NCBI GenBank assembly: GCA_965205225.1
Contig: CBDBFZ010000002.1
Location: 1-64,000 of the forward strand
Length of the DNA: 64,000 bases
Direction: 5' to 3'
DNA from: Litorimonas sp965205225
Lineage (GTDB): Bacteria; Pseudomonadota; Alphaproteobacteria; Caulobacterales; Maricaulaceae
The notes under the pieces were generated by a model that saw only the letters and a program-made list of their open reading frames with translations, did no database searches and was not told where the DNA came from. Of the stretch, positions 25,025 to 34,092 are shown one piece after another (the stretch's first letter is position 1; the number at the start of each line of letters is the position of its first letter). The position numbers and the translations under genes were made by a program.

Positions 25025-26731
25025 CTAGTTCTGATCTTTCAGAGCTGCGCTCAGAATATCGCCAAGCGATGCGCCGGAGTCGGATGAGCCATACTGAGCG
25101 ACCGCTTCTTTCTCCTGGTTGATTTCCAGTATTTTGATTGACAGCTGATACTGACGCGTCTTTCGGTCCACACGCGTGATCATCGCGTCGACCTTGTCAC
25201 CAACAGCGAACCGCTCTGGGCGCTGTTCAGTGCGGTCGCGTGACAAATCACCCTTGCGGATGAAAGCCGCCACTTCGACATCATCTTCGCCGAAGTTCAC
25301 ATCGAGACCCGCTGGCTGGACGTTTGTAACCGTACAGGTCACGATATTGCCCTTGCCGAAACTCTTCGCGCCTGCTGGCATCGTGTCTTTCTGCAGCTGT
25401 TTGATACCGAGAGAGATACGCTCTTTCTCAACATCGACTTCGAGAATCTTGGCACCGACCATCTGACCCTTCTGATAGTCTTTCAAAGCCTCTTCGCCGG
25501 ACTTGTCCCATGACAGGTCTGACAGGTGAGCCATGCCGTCAATGTCGTCTTCCAGACCGATGAACAGTCCGAATTCGGTAACGGATTTGACTTCGCCAGA
25601 GATCGCCGAACCAATCGGGAAGCGATCGGTGAAGCTGTCCCAAGGGTTCGCCTGAACCTGCTTGAGGCCGAGTGAGATACGGCGTTTCTCTTCATCCACG
25701 TCCAGAACTTCGACTTCGACTTCCTGTGAGGTCGAGACTATCTTGCCGGGATGCACGTTTTTCTTGGTCCAGGACATTTCTGACACATGAACCAGACCTT
25801 CGACACCCTCCTCGAGTTCGATGAACGCACCGTAATCGGCGATGTTCGTAACACGACCTGTATGGCGTGTGCCGGGAATGTATTTGGCGGCGACCGCATT
25901 CCACGGATCGTCCTGCAGCTGCTTCATGCCGAGGCTGATGCGCTGAGTTTCCGGATTGATACGAATCACTTTGACCTGAACGGTATCGCCGACGTTCAGC
26001 ATCTGACTTGGGTGGGAGATGCGGCGCCAGCTCATGTCGGTGACATGAAGCAGACCGTCAATACCGCCGAGATCCACGAACGCACCGTAATCGGTGATAT
26101 TCTTGACCACGCCTTCGCGAACTTCACCCTCTTGCAGCTGTGCAACGAGTTCGGCGCGCTGTTCCGAACGGTTCTCTTCGAGGATTGCACGGCGCGAGAC
26201 CACGATATTTCCGCGCGAGCGGTCCATCTTAAGAATCATGAATGGTTGCTCGGACCCCATAAGTGGGCCGATGTCGCGAACGGGACGGATATCAACCTGG
26301 CTCCCCGGTAGGAAGGCATTGATGCCGCCAAGATCGACGGTAAAGCCGCCTTTTACGCGGCCAACGATAATGCCTTTGACCTGCTCTTCGCCTTCGTAGA
26401 ACTTGGCCATTTTGACCCAGCTCTCTTCGCGGCGAGCCTTGTCACGGGACAGGACAGCCTGACCGATAGCGTTTTCGATGCGTTCCAGAAAGACTTCGAC
26501 CGTGTCACCGACTTTCAGCTGGTTGTCAGTTCCGGGTTCGTAAAATTCGCACAATTCGACACGGCCTTCGGTCTTCAGACCGACGTCAACAATCGCGATG
26601 TCTTTTTCAATGGCGATGACGATGCCTTCAACCACTTTGCCTTCGCGCATAGGGGATACTTCAACAGAAGCTTGGAACATTGCGGCGAAATCGTCGGTGG
26701 ACGGTGTGATGGTTTCCTCAATGATGGACAT
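25025..26731 (-). CDS. rpsA: 30S ribosomal protein S1
   Basis: The 568-residue protein has six S1 RNA-binding repeats, for example GIVIAIEKDIAIVDVGLKTE, VVKNITDYGAFVDLGGIDGL and VTNIADYGAFIELEEGVEGL. This is the full length for alphaproteobacterial S1. It brings mRNA to the 30S subunit and helps unfold structured leaders. It is preceded by cmk with 127 bp between and ends in a strong terminator. The reading frame is intact over 1.7 kb, showing that local sequence quality is good here. Confidence 0.97.
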   Translation of the reverse strand: MSIIEETITPSTDDFAAMFQASVEVSPMREGKVVEGIVIAIEKDIAIVDVGLKTEGRVELCEFYEPGTDNQLKVGDTVEVFLERIENAIGQAVLSRDKARREESWVKMAKFYEGEEQVKGIIVGRVKGGFTVDLGGINAFLPGSQVDIRPVRDIGPLMGSEQPFMILKMDRSRGNIVVSRRAILEENRSEQRAELVAQLQEGEVREGVVKNITDYGAFVDLGGIDGLLHVTDMSWRRISHPSQMLNVGDTVQVKVIRINPETQRISLGMKQLQDDPWNAVAAKYIPGTRHTGRVTNIADYGAFIELEEGVEGLVHVSEMSWTKKNVHPGKIVSTSQEVEVEVLDVDEEKRRISLGLKQVQANPWDSFTDRFPIGSAISGEVKSVTEFGLFIGLEDDIDGMAHLSDLSWDKSGEEALKDYQKGQMVGAKILEVDVEKERISLGIKQLQKDTMPAGAKSFGKGNIVTCTVTNVQPAGLDVNFGEDDVEVAAFIRKGDLSRDRTEQRPERFAVGDKVDAMITRVDRKTRQYQLSIKILEINQEKEAVAQYGSSDSGASLGDILSAALKDQN

Positions 26732-26858
26732 GTTTAGGGTTTCCGGAATGTGTTATGCCAACAGATCTCATGACCTGCGGACTACCCCGCAACAACGCGA
26801 GGATGGTTGAAAGGCACGAAATTTCGAGGGGTTGAACCTTGGAGGGGTCCGATCAACC

Positions 26859-27500
26859 TTAAGCCTTCGCGTTCAGGACAGCATCAATCAATGCTATCGC
26901 TGTCCTGACGGCAGCATCTATAGAGAGATGCGTTGTATCCAGCAAGTGCGCACCCGCAGCCGGACGAAGCGGCGCGACGGCCCGGGTCATATCGCGGTGG
27001 TCACGCTCCTGAAGCGCTAGCAGGACGGTTTGCGGCGTCACATCCTCCCCATAACCGCGCAGTTCATTATAACGCCGCTCGGCGCGGATCTCCTGATCGG
27101 CATCGACGAAGAGTTTCACATCCGCATCAGGACAGATGACGGTGCCGATGTCCCGTCCGTCCAGCACGGCTCCTTTGGCGGCAAAGTCCCGCTGATAGGC
27201 CAGAAGCGCGGTACGGACCGGCGGGTGAACACTGACTTTTGACGCCGCTGACCCCATGCCGCCGCTTTTCAGAAAAGGATCATCAAGCGTCAAAGCGTTG
27301 ATTGAGGCCGCCGCTTTTGCCGCTGCATCTGCGTCATCAATCGACCCACCAGCGGCCAGCAGGTCTCGCGCGACCGCGCGGTAAAGCGTGCCCGTATCCA
27401 GGTGCGCGACACCATAATGCGCTGCAAGCTGCTTGGAGAGCGTGCCCTTGCCCGACGAAAACGTCCCGTCAACGGCGATGGTCAGTGTTGATGTCATCAT
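26859..27500 (-). CDS. cmk: Cytidylate kinase
   Basis: The 213-residue P-loop kinase begins LTIAVDGTFSSGKGTLSKQL (Walker A GTFSSGKGT). HLDTGTLYRA (NMP site), GRDIGTVICPDADVKLFVDA and the LID-type arginines (AERRYNELR, RDHRDMTRAVAPL) follow. It phosphorylates CMP and dCMP. Two adjacent ATGs (27500 and 27497) could serve; the long frame upstream runs antisense into ggt and is not supported. It sits before rpsA in the conserved order, 31 bp after ggt. Confidence 0.95.
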   Translation of the reverse strand: MMTSTLTIAVDGTFSSGKGTLSKQLAAHYGVAHLDTGTLYRAVARDLLAAGGSIDDADAAAKAAASINALTLDDPFLKSGGMGSAASKVSVHPPVRTALLAYQRDFAAKGAVLDGRDIGTVICPDADVKLFVDADQEIRAERRYNELRGYGEDVTPQTVLLALQERDHRDMTRAVAPLRPAAGAHLLDTTHLSIDAAVRTAIALIDAVLNAKA

Positions 27501-27531
27501 GGGTGCGCCTCTAGTAAGGCTTAAGTCGCGA

Positions 27532-29256
27532 TCAAGGTCCAACGGCGAGGCTATCCGGATCGCGCGGATCAGCCGCCCCGACGAACCAGTCCCCGTCTCG
27601 TCCAACCGAATTGACCAAGCCCAGCGTCGTGCGGGCGATATGGCCCGCTTCGTCTTTTGGGAAGATGTGGCCCATCGATTCCAGGATAGACACTGTATCC
27701 GGGCTGATCCCTGGTTCCACGATGACGAGATCCGGGAGCCACTGGTGATGAATACGCGGCGCATGCAGGCTCTGCGCGGCATTCATGTCCCATTCGACGA
27801 CATTGAGGACGGCCTGCATGACCGACGTGATGATTGTAGATCCGCCCGGCGATCCCGTCGCAAGAACGGGCGAGCCATTTTTCAGAATGATCGTCGGAGT
27901 CATGGACGAGAGAGGTCGCTTCCGCGCTTCAATCTTGTTGGCCTCACCGCCAATCAGGCCGTAACCATTGGGGGCGCCGGGTTTAGACGAAAAATCATCC
28001 ATTTCATTATTGAGAAGGAATCCCGCGCCATCAACGGAATAGCCCGATCCATAAGAAAAATTCAGCGTGTAAGTCACAGACACAGCCCGGCCGTCTTCAT
28101 CAATCACGGAATAATGGGTTGTATTCATGCTTTCGCGCGACAGTTCAGAGCCGGGCCTAATGTCCGCAGATCGGCTAGCTACCGCCAGATTGATCGTCTC
28201 CCGCAGCGCGGCGGCATAATCCCGCGCCGTCAACTCATCCACAGGCACATCGGTGAAATCAGGATCACCAAGGTAAACACTCCGGTCCGCATAGGCACGC
28301 CGCATCGCTTCAATCAATTTGTGCAGATATGCCGCCGAATTATGCCCATCTGCAGACAGGTCATAACCCTCCAATATATTCATCATCTGCACCATGTGAA
28401 CGCCGCCCGACGACGGTGGCGGCATGGCCGCAATCGTGTAACCCGCATATGTCCCCGTGACAGGCTCACGTTCTACGACCTGATAACTCGCCAGATCCTC
28501 ATGAGTGATCAGACCGTTGCCCGCCGCCATTTCTGCCACAATGAGGTCGGCCGTTCTGCCCGCATAGAACCCGTCTCGTCCGTCCTTCACAATCCGGCGG
28601 AGCGTTTCGGACAGATCGGACTGCACCATTCTGTCGCCAAACTGATATCCACCAAAATAGTCGCGCGAGCTTTCATCGGCGCTCAGACTGTCGGCGTTCG
28701 CCAGAGACAGGGCGAATCCCGGCGTCACATCGAACCCGCGGTCCGCCAGGCGAATAGCGGGTCCCATCACCTGACGACGAGTCATGGTTCCGTATGTATC
28801 GAGGGCGTAAAGCAATCCGGCAACTGAACCCGGAACACCGGCCGAGGCGCGGGAGAACTGGGTTTTTTCATTATCGACCTCACCATCTGTGCCCAAATAC
28901 ATATCCCGTGTCGCATTCGCCGGTGCCATTTCGCGAAAATCGATTGCGGTGACTTTGCCGTCCGGCTGAGCCAGCATCATGAACCCACCGCCGCCGATAT
29001 TACCGGCCTGCGGATGGGTGACGGCCAAGGCAAAGCCGACAGCCACAGCCGCATCCACCGCATTGCCGCCACGCCTCAGAATGTCAGCGCCCACTTGAGC
29101 GGCGACAGCTTCCTGCGCGCTGACCATGCCGTTCTGTGACAATTCGGGCTGATGAATCGTTCCCGCCTGATAGATCGCCCGCGCCGCCGGATTGGCATTA
29201 GCGGCAACGCTTGTCGACGGAAGGAGGAGGCAGGTAGCAAGGATCAGATATTTCAT
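27532..29256 (-). CDS. ggt: Gamma-glutamyltransferase
   Basis: The 574-residue Ntn hydrolase has a signal peptide (residues 1-18) and a large-subunit core (GGNAVDAAVAVGFALAVTHP, NIGGGGFMML). The autoprocessing site NTTHYSVID gives the catalytic Thr near 379, and the small-subunit GSPGGSTIITSVMQAVLN is present. It cleaves gamma-glutamyl bonds of glutathione in the periplasm and transfers or hydrolyses the glutamyl group. Start ATG 29256 begins the signal peptide. Upstream, at 29257-29387, is AT-rich control DNA that meets an IS relic. Confidence 0.94.
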   Translation of the reverse strand: MKYLILATCLLLPSTSVAANANPAARAIYQAGTIHQPELSQNGMVSAQEAVAAQVGADILRRGGNAVDAAVAVGFALAVTHPQAGNIGGGGFMMLAQPDGKVTAIDFREMAPANATRDMYLGTDGEVDNEKTQFSRASAGVPGSVAGLLYALDTYGTMTRRQVMGPAIRLADRGFDVTPGFALSLANADSLSADESSRDYFGGYQFGDRMVQSDLSETLRRIVKDGRDGFYAGRTADLIVAEMAAGNGLITHEDLASYQVVEREPVTGTYAGYTIAAMPPPSSGGVHMVQMMNILEGYDLSADGHNSAAYLHKLIEAMRRAYADRSVYLGDPDFTDVPVDELTARDYAAALRETINLAVASRSADIRPGSELSRESMNTTHYSVIDEDGRAVSVTYTLNFSYGSGYSVDGAGFLLNNEMDDFSSKPGAPNGYGLIGGEANKIEARKRPLSSMTPTIILKNGSPVLATGSPGGSTIITSVMQAVLNVVEWDMNAAQSLHAPRIHHQWLPDLVIVEPGISPDTVSILESMGHIFPKDEAGHIARTTLGLVNSVGRDGDWFVGAADPRDPDSLAVGP

Positions 29257-29387
29257 TGGATAACTGTAACCGCATTCAGCCCAAACCGAACATAAAATTA
29301 AATGACAAGGATGTCAAAATGAAGTATGTCCGTTGTCATATAAAATGTCCCAGATTTGGGTCTGGGTAAAGCGAGAGTTTGCTCCTC

Positions 29388-30375
29388 TTATTGGCTGATA
29401 TTAAGCGACAGTTTTGCGGTATTGCAAGCGTCGATGTTCGATTGTTTTCTTCTTGATCCTTTCTCTGCTGTTGATGATGGATTGAGCCCTGACGAAGTAG
29501 ACATCGGCAGGTGTGACGTTTTTAGGGCTTCATGGTAACGCTCATGATTATAATGTTCCACGAAGCCTTCGATCTGGCGCTCAAGGTCACGGGGCAGGAA
29601 GTCATTCTCTAACAAGACGAGGTTCTTGAGCGTCTGATGCCACCTCTCGATTTTGCCCTGTGTCTGCGGCTGGTACGGCGCTCCACGAACATGGCTTATG
29701 CCTTTATCTTTGATATAATCTGCCAGATCACCGGAGATGTAGCTGGTGCCGTTATCTGACAGAAGAGGTGGTTGATGAACCATATTTGCCCGGTTACATC
29801 CCGAAGCTACTAAAGCCATATTGAGCGTATCAGTGACATCACCGGTCTTCATCGTCGGGCATAACTTCCAACAGATGATGTAACGGGAGAAGTTATCAAG
29901 CACTGTCGATAAATACATCCAGCCCCACCCTATGATCTCAAAATAGGTGAAGTCGGTTGGCTACATTTGATTGATGGCTGTGGTTTGTCACGGAACTCGC
30001 TCACCGTTTTCATGACAATGAAGGCCGAACTAGAGTTCAAATCATGGGCCTTTAAAGGCGATATACCGAGCTTTCTGACACAAAATAGCCTTTAGTATCA
30101 GTAAAACGCACAACCAGCTCACGCGGCGATAGCTCCGGCATGTCGATCGCCATATCCGGAACTTCCGCTCTGACGCTGTCCGGTATCTTGTTCCATACAC
30201 GGCCGGGATGTGGCGCGCGATCAACAAGGCCATCCTCACCGGATTTCAAGTAACGTCATACCAACGGTAGAAGGTGCGGCGCTGTACGCCGAGCCTATCA
30301 AGCGTCCACTTGGCGGGGTGCGATGAGCGCTCCACCAGGCGGATGATCTCAAGCTTTTCTGAGGCAGGATATCAT
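29388..30375 (-). pseudogene. IS transposase (HTH plus rve integrase core, IS3/IS481-like), broken
   Basis: The minus strand starts around 30375 with an HTH segment (LEIIRLVERSSHPAKWTLDR, then LGVQRRTFYRWYDVT). After a frame change it gives GEDGLVDRAPHPGRVWNKIP and FTDTKGYFVSESSVYRLL, and then after stops the rve core (LDNFSRYIICWKLCPTMKTG, LLSDNGTSYISGDLADYIKD, QPQTQGKIERWHQTLKN). At least three breaks make it inactive. The final DDE glutamate region is preserved. The exact IS group is uncertain. Confidence 0.8.
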
Positions 30376-30434
30376 TAGATTGGTCGAAGGCTCGCATCTT
30401 CCAAGCCTCGGCCAAGCCGCCGGGGTTTTTTTGT

Positions 30435-30866
30435 CTAACTTTCCCTACCGAGCAGAAATTGACCGGAGAGCGCAGCGATCGGCGTTTCGAACCGGTCCTG
30501 CCAAGCCCGAACGCGGACATTGGCGACTCGTGCGCCCTGTTTAAATATCTGCGCCCGTGCATAGGTGTCGACCGGCTTTCCTCGGCGTAGATAGTCGATG
30601 GTGATACCAATCGGTTTGGAAAGGTCGCGCTCAGGATTGCTCAGCATGATTTGTGCGACGGCGCAGACTTCCATAAAACCGCCAATGCTGCCGCCATGCA
30701 GCGCTGGCTGGCTGGGGTTGCCAATATTGCTATCCTTATAGGGCAATATAAGTGTGAATTCTTCGCCCATAAAGTGCGGTTCAATACCCAGAGTAGCGGC
30801 ATAGGGTATCCTGTCGAGCTGATCTCGGACCCGGATCATCATATCCTTAATTGGTGGCTCACTCAT
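30435..30866 (-). CDS. Hotdog-fold acyl-CoA thioesterase, PaaI-like
   Basis: The 143-residue single hotdog domain carries the helix LHGGSIGGFMEVCAVAQIML and the strand ITIDYLRRGKPVDTYARAQI, typical of PaaI/YbgC-like thioesterases. These hydrolyse acyl-CoA or acyl-ACP in the cytoplasm. Its ATG overlaps the TGA of the preceding paralogue by 4 nt (30863-30866), so the pair is co-translated. The catalytic Asp/Glu position cannot be fixed from sequence alone, and the substrate is unknown. Confidence 0.85.
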   Translation of the reverse strand: MSEPPIKDMMIRVRDQLDRIPYAATLGIEPHFMGEEFTLILPYKDSNIGNPSQPALHGGSIGGFMEVCAVAQIMLSNPERDLSKPIGITIDYLRRGKPVDTYARAQIFKQGARVANVRVRAWQDRFETPIAALSGQFLLGRES

Positions 30867-31378
30867 GGTTGAACGCCTTGTGCGGCCAGCTGTTTCGCCG
30901 CTTTTTCCAGGCGGGATTTGATCGCATCCTCGAAACTCAGCCTGGGTCCTGTGCTCATAAAGGTCGCCTGCGCGGTTGCGACCGGATCAGTCTCGTCACC
31001 GTCATGCGCAATTGCGCGCAGGAAGGCGACATGTTTGGTGGTCTTGTAGCATACGGCGATGCCGATGATCGTCTCACTCGGTTTGGCCGTTCGCTGATAG
31101 TCAATGCGCAAGGATAGGGTTGCGAGCGCACCCAGCGTGTCAAATCCCGTAAAGGCGGCCAGACCGCAGGCCTGATCCAGCAGAGTCGTAACCGCCCCGC
31201 CATTGACCACACGGGTTCGGGCATCGCCAATCAGTTTCGATGAATAAGGCAGTGACAGGGTGACCTGACCCTCGCCGATCGCGACGAACTGAATACCCAG
31301 CTCTACCGCATGGGGTGTGCTGGAGATCATGTTCGCACCGACCTCCCAGAATAGTTTCAGCTTCTCATCCATATTCAT
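30863..31378 (-). CDS. Hotdog-fold thioesterase, PaaI-like (paralogue)
   Basis: The 171-residue protein has a hotdog core VVNGGAVTTLLDQACGLAAF and LSLRIDYQRTAKPSETIIGI, with a C-terminal extension. It is first of a two-gene unit with the 30435-30866 thioesterase (4-nt overlap). The pairing of two unlike hotdog proteins suggests a heteromer or successive steps in acyl-CoA clearance; this is inference. It lies 14 bp after the beta-lactamase-like gene, so all four genes from the pyridoxal kinase on may be one operon. Confidence 0.85.
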   Translation of the reverse strand: MNMDEKLKLFWEVGANMISSTPHAVELGIQFVAIGEGQVTLSLPYSSKLIGDARTRVVNGGAVTTLLDQACGLAAFTGFDTLGALATLSLRIDYQRTAKPSETIIGIAVCYKTTKHVAFLRAIAHDGDETDPVATAQATFMSTGPRLSFEDAIKSRLEKAAKQLAAQGVQP

Positions 31379-31392
31379 GACCTGGTACGTCT

Positions 31393-32568
31393 CTATATAG
31401 TGTCTAGGGCGGCGAAGGCCGCATCAATGACGCGATTAGCTCGCACATCACCCATAAGATATTTGTTCTGACGGTTCATGACATAGGCCCCGTGCAGCCC
31501 GGTTCTGGGATCCGCAAACACGGCTGAGCCACCCCAGCCTGAATGACCCAGCCCGTCAGGGTTGGGTCCATAATTATAGTTTGGCGAATTGCGCATCACG
31601 CCTGCGGCAAAGTCGATCGTGAAGGGCAGGACCGCGTCGGGACCCATGATCCGTGACCGGGTTGCGGCTTCGCGAACCGGGTCGCTGAGGATGGCACGAT
31701 CTGCGACACGTCCCGTTACGAATGCGCCCATCATGGCACCGATTCCGGCGGCGCTGGCTTGGCAATTCGACCCTGCCATCTCAGCTTCGCGCCATTGCTC
31801 CCCAGAGATTCTCGACGGAGAAGACCAGGGTTTGAGAAAGGCGGCGCGTTTGGCTTCGGTTAATTCTCCTAAATCAGCGGGCGCACGTGGTTTGACGATC
31901 TGGGCGACACGAGCGTGATCATTGGGATCGAGCCCGAGAGAGACGTTCGCGCGGGCGGGCCTAGCCAGATCTTCCGCCAGAATGCGTCCGAGACGGCGGT
32001 TCTGCGGATCGGTCCGGCGTGCCATTTCGCCCGCCAGAAATCCGAACGTTATGGGGGAGTATCCACTCTGGCTGCCAGGTTCGAAAAGCGGTTCCTGATC
32101 TTCCAGCACCCCAATGACTTTCTCGAAGTCGATCCAGTCCTGCGGCTGAAATGCCGGATCGGTGATTCCACACAGTCCGGACTGGTGGCTCATTAATTGC
32201 GCGAGGGTTAAATCCGCTTTTCCGTGCGCAGCAAATTCCGGCCAGATCTCCGCGACCGCCTGCTCGTAATCCAGAAATCCTTGCTCGACCTGATAGGCAA
32301 TGACCAGCGCAACCATCGGTTTGCCAGAGGAATAGATGGAAAACAGCGTGTCTGGCGTGACTTCCGTTTCGCGTTTACGCTCCGTCCAGCCAGCGCAGAG
32401 GTTGACAACTGCGTCCCCGTCCTGAAAAATCGCAACCTGACACCCCAATTCCTCATCGGATCTGAAATTCTCCTGAATGGCCTCCCGCACAGGCTCAAAC
32501 CCGGGTGTGACGCACCCAGTCAGGGGAATATCTTGAGGCAGAATATTGTGGGGCAGATCGTCACTCAT
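31393..32568 (-). CDS. Beta-lactamase-related serine hydrolase (class C/EstB-like)
   Basis: The 391-residue protein has the SxxK motif (FSIYSSGKPMVALVIAY, about 80-90), a Tyr motif (SGYSPITFGFLAGEMARR) and the C-terminal HSGWGGSAVFADPRTGLHGA region that replaces KTG. This is the PF00144 beta-lactamase family of esterases and peptidases, mostly not true beta-lactamases. There is no signal peptide, so it is probably cytoplasmic, which favours an esterase. Its start overlaps the pyridoxal kinase stop (ATGA, 32565-32568). Confidence 0.87.
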   Translation of the reverse strand: MSDDLPHNILPQDIPLTGCVTPGFEPVREAIQENFRSDEELGCQVAIFQDGDAVVNLCAGWTERKRETEVTPDTLFSIYSSGKPMVALVIAYQVEQGFLDYEQAVAEIWPEFAAHGKADLTLAQLMSHQSGLCGITDPAFQPQDWIDFEKVIGVLEDQEPLFEPGSQSGYSPITFGFLAGEMARRTDPQNRRLGRILAEDLARPARANVSLGLDPNDHARVAQIVKPRAPADLGELTEAKRAAFLKPWSSPSRISGEQWREAEMAGSNCQASAAGIGAMMGAFVTGRVADRAILSDPVREAATRSRIMGPDAVLPFTIDFAAGVMRNSPNYNYGPNPDGLGHSGWGGSAVFADPRTGLHGAYVMNRQNKYLMGDVRANRVIDAAFAALDTI

Positions 32569-33401
32569 AACCGCGTTTCTACTGTGAGCTCTGGCGCACC
32601 GCCATCTGGGTCAAGAAATTTCTGAGCCCGGATCAGCGGCAACTCGCCCGCATCCACGGCCTCCGCAGCGCCCATTATGGCAAAAACAGCAGAGACTGAA
32701 CGGCCGAGGGCTTCACGGGGCGCAATACCGTACAGACGTTGACCCAGATAAGCTGCGGCCAGCGTGTCGCCGCCGCCATTCGGTACGTCATCATACCGCT
32801 CATGCATAACGCTGTGATGCTGGCCGCCTTCAAAGAGATATGCGCCGATCCGCTCAGCGTCGGCCACAGACGTCACTAGTGTTTCGCCCACGCCGACCAA
32901 GGGCCGCGGCGCTGTGTCGTGGGCCTCCAATAGATTGCCCGTGATGTAGCACCATTCCCACAGGTTGGGCGTTGCAATATGCGCGCGCGGGATCAGAAGA
33001 TCGCAAATCGCTTCGGCGCGGTCCTCGCCAACATAAAGCCCTTCCTCAGCGCGGCTGCCATCCCCCATGACCGGATCAACCAGAACAAGTTCCGGCGTGA
33101 GTCTGTCGATGATGCTGGCTGCCAGTTCGACATGGCCCGTCTCGCCCATATAACCTGTCATCACCGTATCGAAGGGAACGGCCTGCGCTTCGGACTGCGC
33201 CAGAACCGTCGACCACATATCTTCCAGTTGCGCAGTCGGCACGGTGGCGCCGCCCGGCACGCCCCAACCCGGATGTCGTCCAAACAAGGTGGTGGGCAGA
33301 ACCGTCACATTTACGCCCATCCGTCGCAGGACAAAGGCGCTGACGACGGCACCGACATGACTAGTCGCTGTGAAAGAGGAGATGAGAAGGATACGTGCCA
33401 C
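32565..33401 (-). CDS. pdxY: Pyridoxal kinase
   Basis: The 278-residue ribokinase-like enzyme begins ILLISSFTATSHVGAVVSAF. It has LPTTLFGRHPGWG (substrate loop), VLVDPVMGDGSRAEEGLYVG and the anion-hole/catalytic Asp motif DDVPNGGGDTLAAAYLGQRL near 225. It phosphorylates pyridoxal (and pyridoxine or pyridoxamine in some members) for vitamin B6 salvage. It is first of the likely operon running to the thioesterases. PdxK is the close alternative name. Confidence 0.85.
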   Translation of the reverse strand: MARILLISSFTATSHVGAVVSAFVLRRMGVNVTVLPTTLFGRHPGWGVPGGATVPTAQLEDMWSTVLAQSEAQAVPFDTVMTGYMGETGHVELAASIIDRLTPELVLVDPVMGDGSRAEEGLYVGEDRAEAICDLLIPRAHIATPNLWEWCYITGNLLEAHDTAPRPLVGVGETLVTSVADAERIGAYLFEGGQHHSVMHERYDDVPNGGGDTLAAAYLGQRLYGIAPREALGRSVSAVFAIMGAAEAVDAGELPLIRAQKFLDPDGGAPELTVETRL

Positions 33402-33568
33402 GGCGACAGGCGATGCTCCTGCGTTCCCTGACCGTCAAGCGGGTGACGTTAAGTCCTGTGGGCTGCTGCGAGAAAATTATTGTCGACCGATGAGACGGCA
33501 TGGCCGCCACAAGCCATTAACCATGGCGAGGTCCCTCTATCTGATTTTTTGACTGTGCAGGGGACGTT

Positions 33569-33925
33569 ATGCGTCTTGCAAGATTGGCTTTGTTGGCGGC
33601 GCTCCCGCCCGGTTGCTTTTATGTTGAAGGCCGCGTCGGCGCTGCCTATCAGGACGCCATCTTTATCGAGAATGCTCGCGACAATAGCGTCGTCGTTCCC
33701 GGTGGTCCGAGCGCATTCAGTAACTCTGGCTGGGTACCAGCTGCCGCAGGTCTGGTCGGTCTTAAAACACCGCTGACACGTTACAGCACAGTCGGTATCG
33801 AAGTGTTCGCTACACAGGCGCTCCGGATGGCAATATCACCAGCATCAATGTTGCAAACGGCTTGGCGGAATCAATATGGTGGTTTGTGGACATCCGTGCC
33901 GCTGATGCTTCGCGGTCGCTTCTAG
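33569..33925 (+). CDS. Unrecognised ORF, possibly a frameshifted exported protein
   Basis: The 118-residue frame starts MRLARLALLAALPPGCFYVE, which could be an export signal with a lipobox-like Cys. Glycine/valine-rich sequence follows (VGAAYQDAIFIENARDNSVV, then VPGGPSAFSNSGWVPAAAGL). About 33820 a second frame seems to take over (PDGNITSINVANGLAESIWW, then FVDIRAADASRSLLEDTAQP), suggesting a frameshift. That second frame runs into the terminator at 34057-34086. I do not recognise the family. The terminator and strand agree with a plus-strand gene here. Confidence 0.35.
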   Translation: MRLARLALLAALPPGCFYVEGRVGAAYQDAIFIENARDNSVVVPGGPSAFSNSGWVPAAAGLVGLKTPLTRYSTVGIEVFATQALRMAISPASMLQTAWRNQYGGLWTSVPLMLRGRF

Positions 33926-34056
33926 AGGATACCGCCCAGCCTGATCTCCGAGGGTTTTGGGGGACTGGTTTTGATGCGGGATTGCTCCGTCCCGGTTCTT
34001 GCGATGTGTCTCCAAGAGGGCATGTCCGGGTCGGTCGTCGGAGTTCCTCCTTCATA

Positions 34057-34086
34057 CACCGCCAGTTTTTCTGGTGGTTTTTTTAT
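34057..34086 (+). terminator. Rho-independent terminator
   Basis: ACCGCCAG (34058-34065) pairs with CTGGTGGT (34071-34078) around a T5 loop and is followed by a T run. It lies between the unrecognised plus-strand ORF and the convergent DUF885 gene. On the other strand the T5 loop would read as A5 only, so it acts mainly for the plus strand. Confidence 0.75.
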
Positions 34087-34092
34087 TGAGCT

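Noticed and set aside
27433..28827. 464-codon plus-strand ORF opposite ggt
   Set aside because: Antisense to ggt, whose catalytic and processing motifs are intact; the long frame reflects codon bias.
31393..32568. True class C beta-lactamase (resistance gene)
   Set aside because: No signal peptide and no KTG box; the sequence fits EstB-like esterases better.
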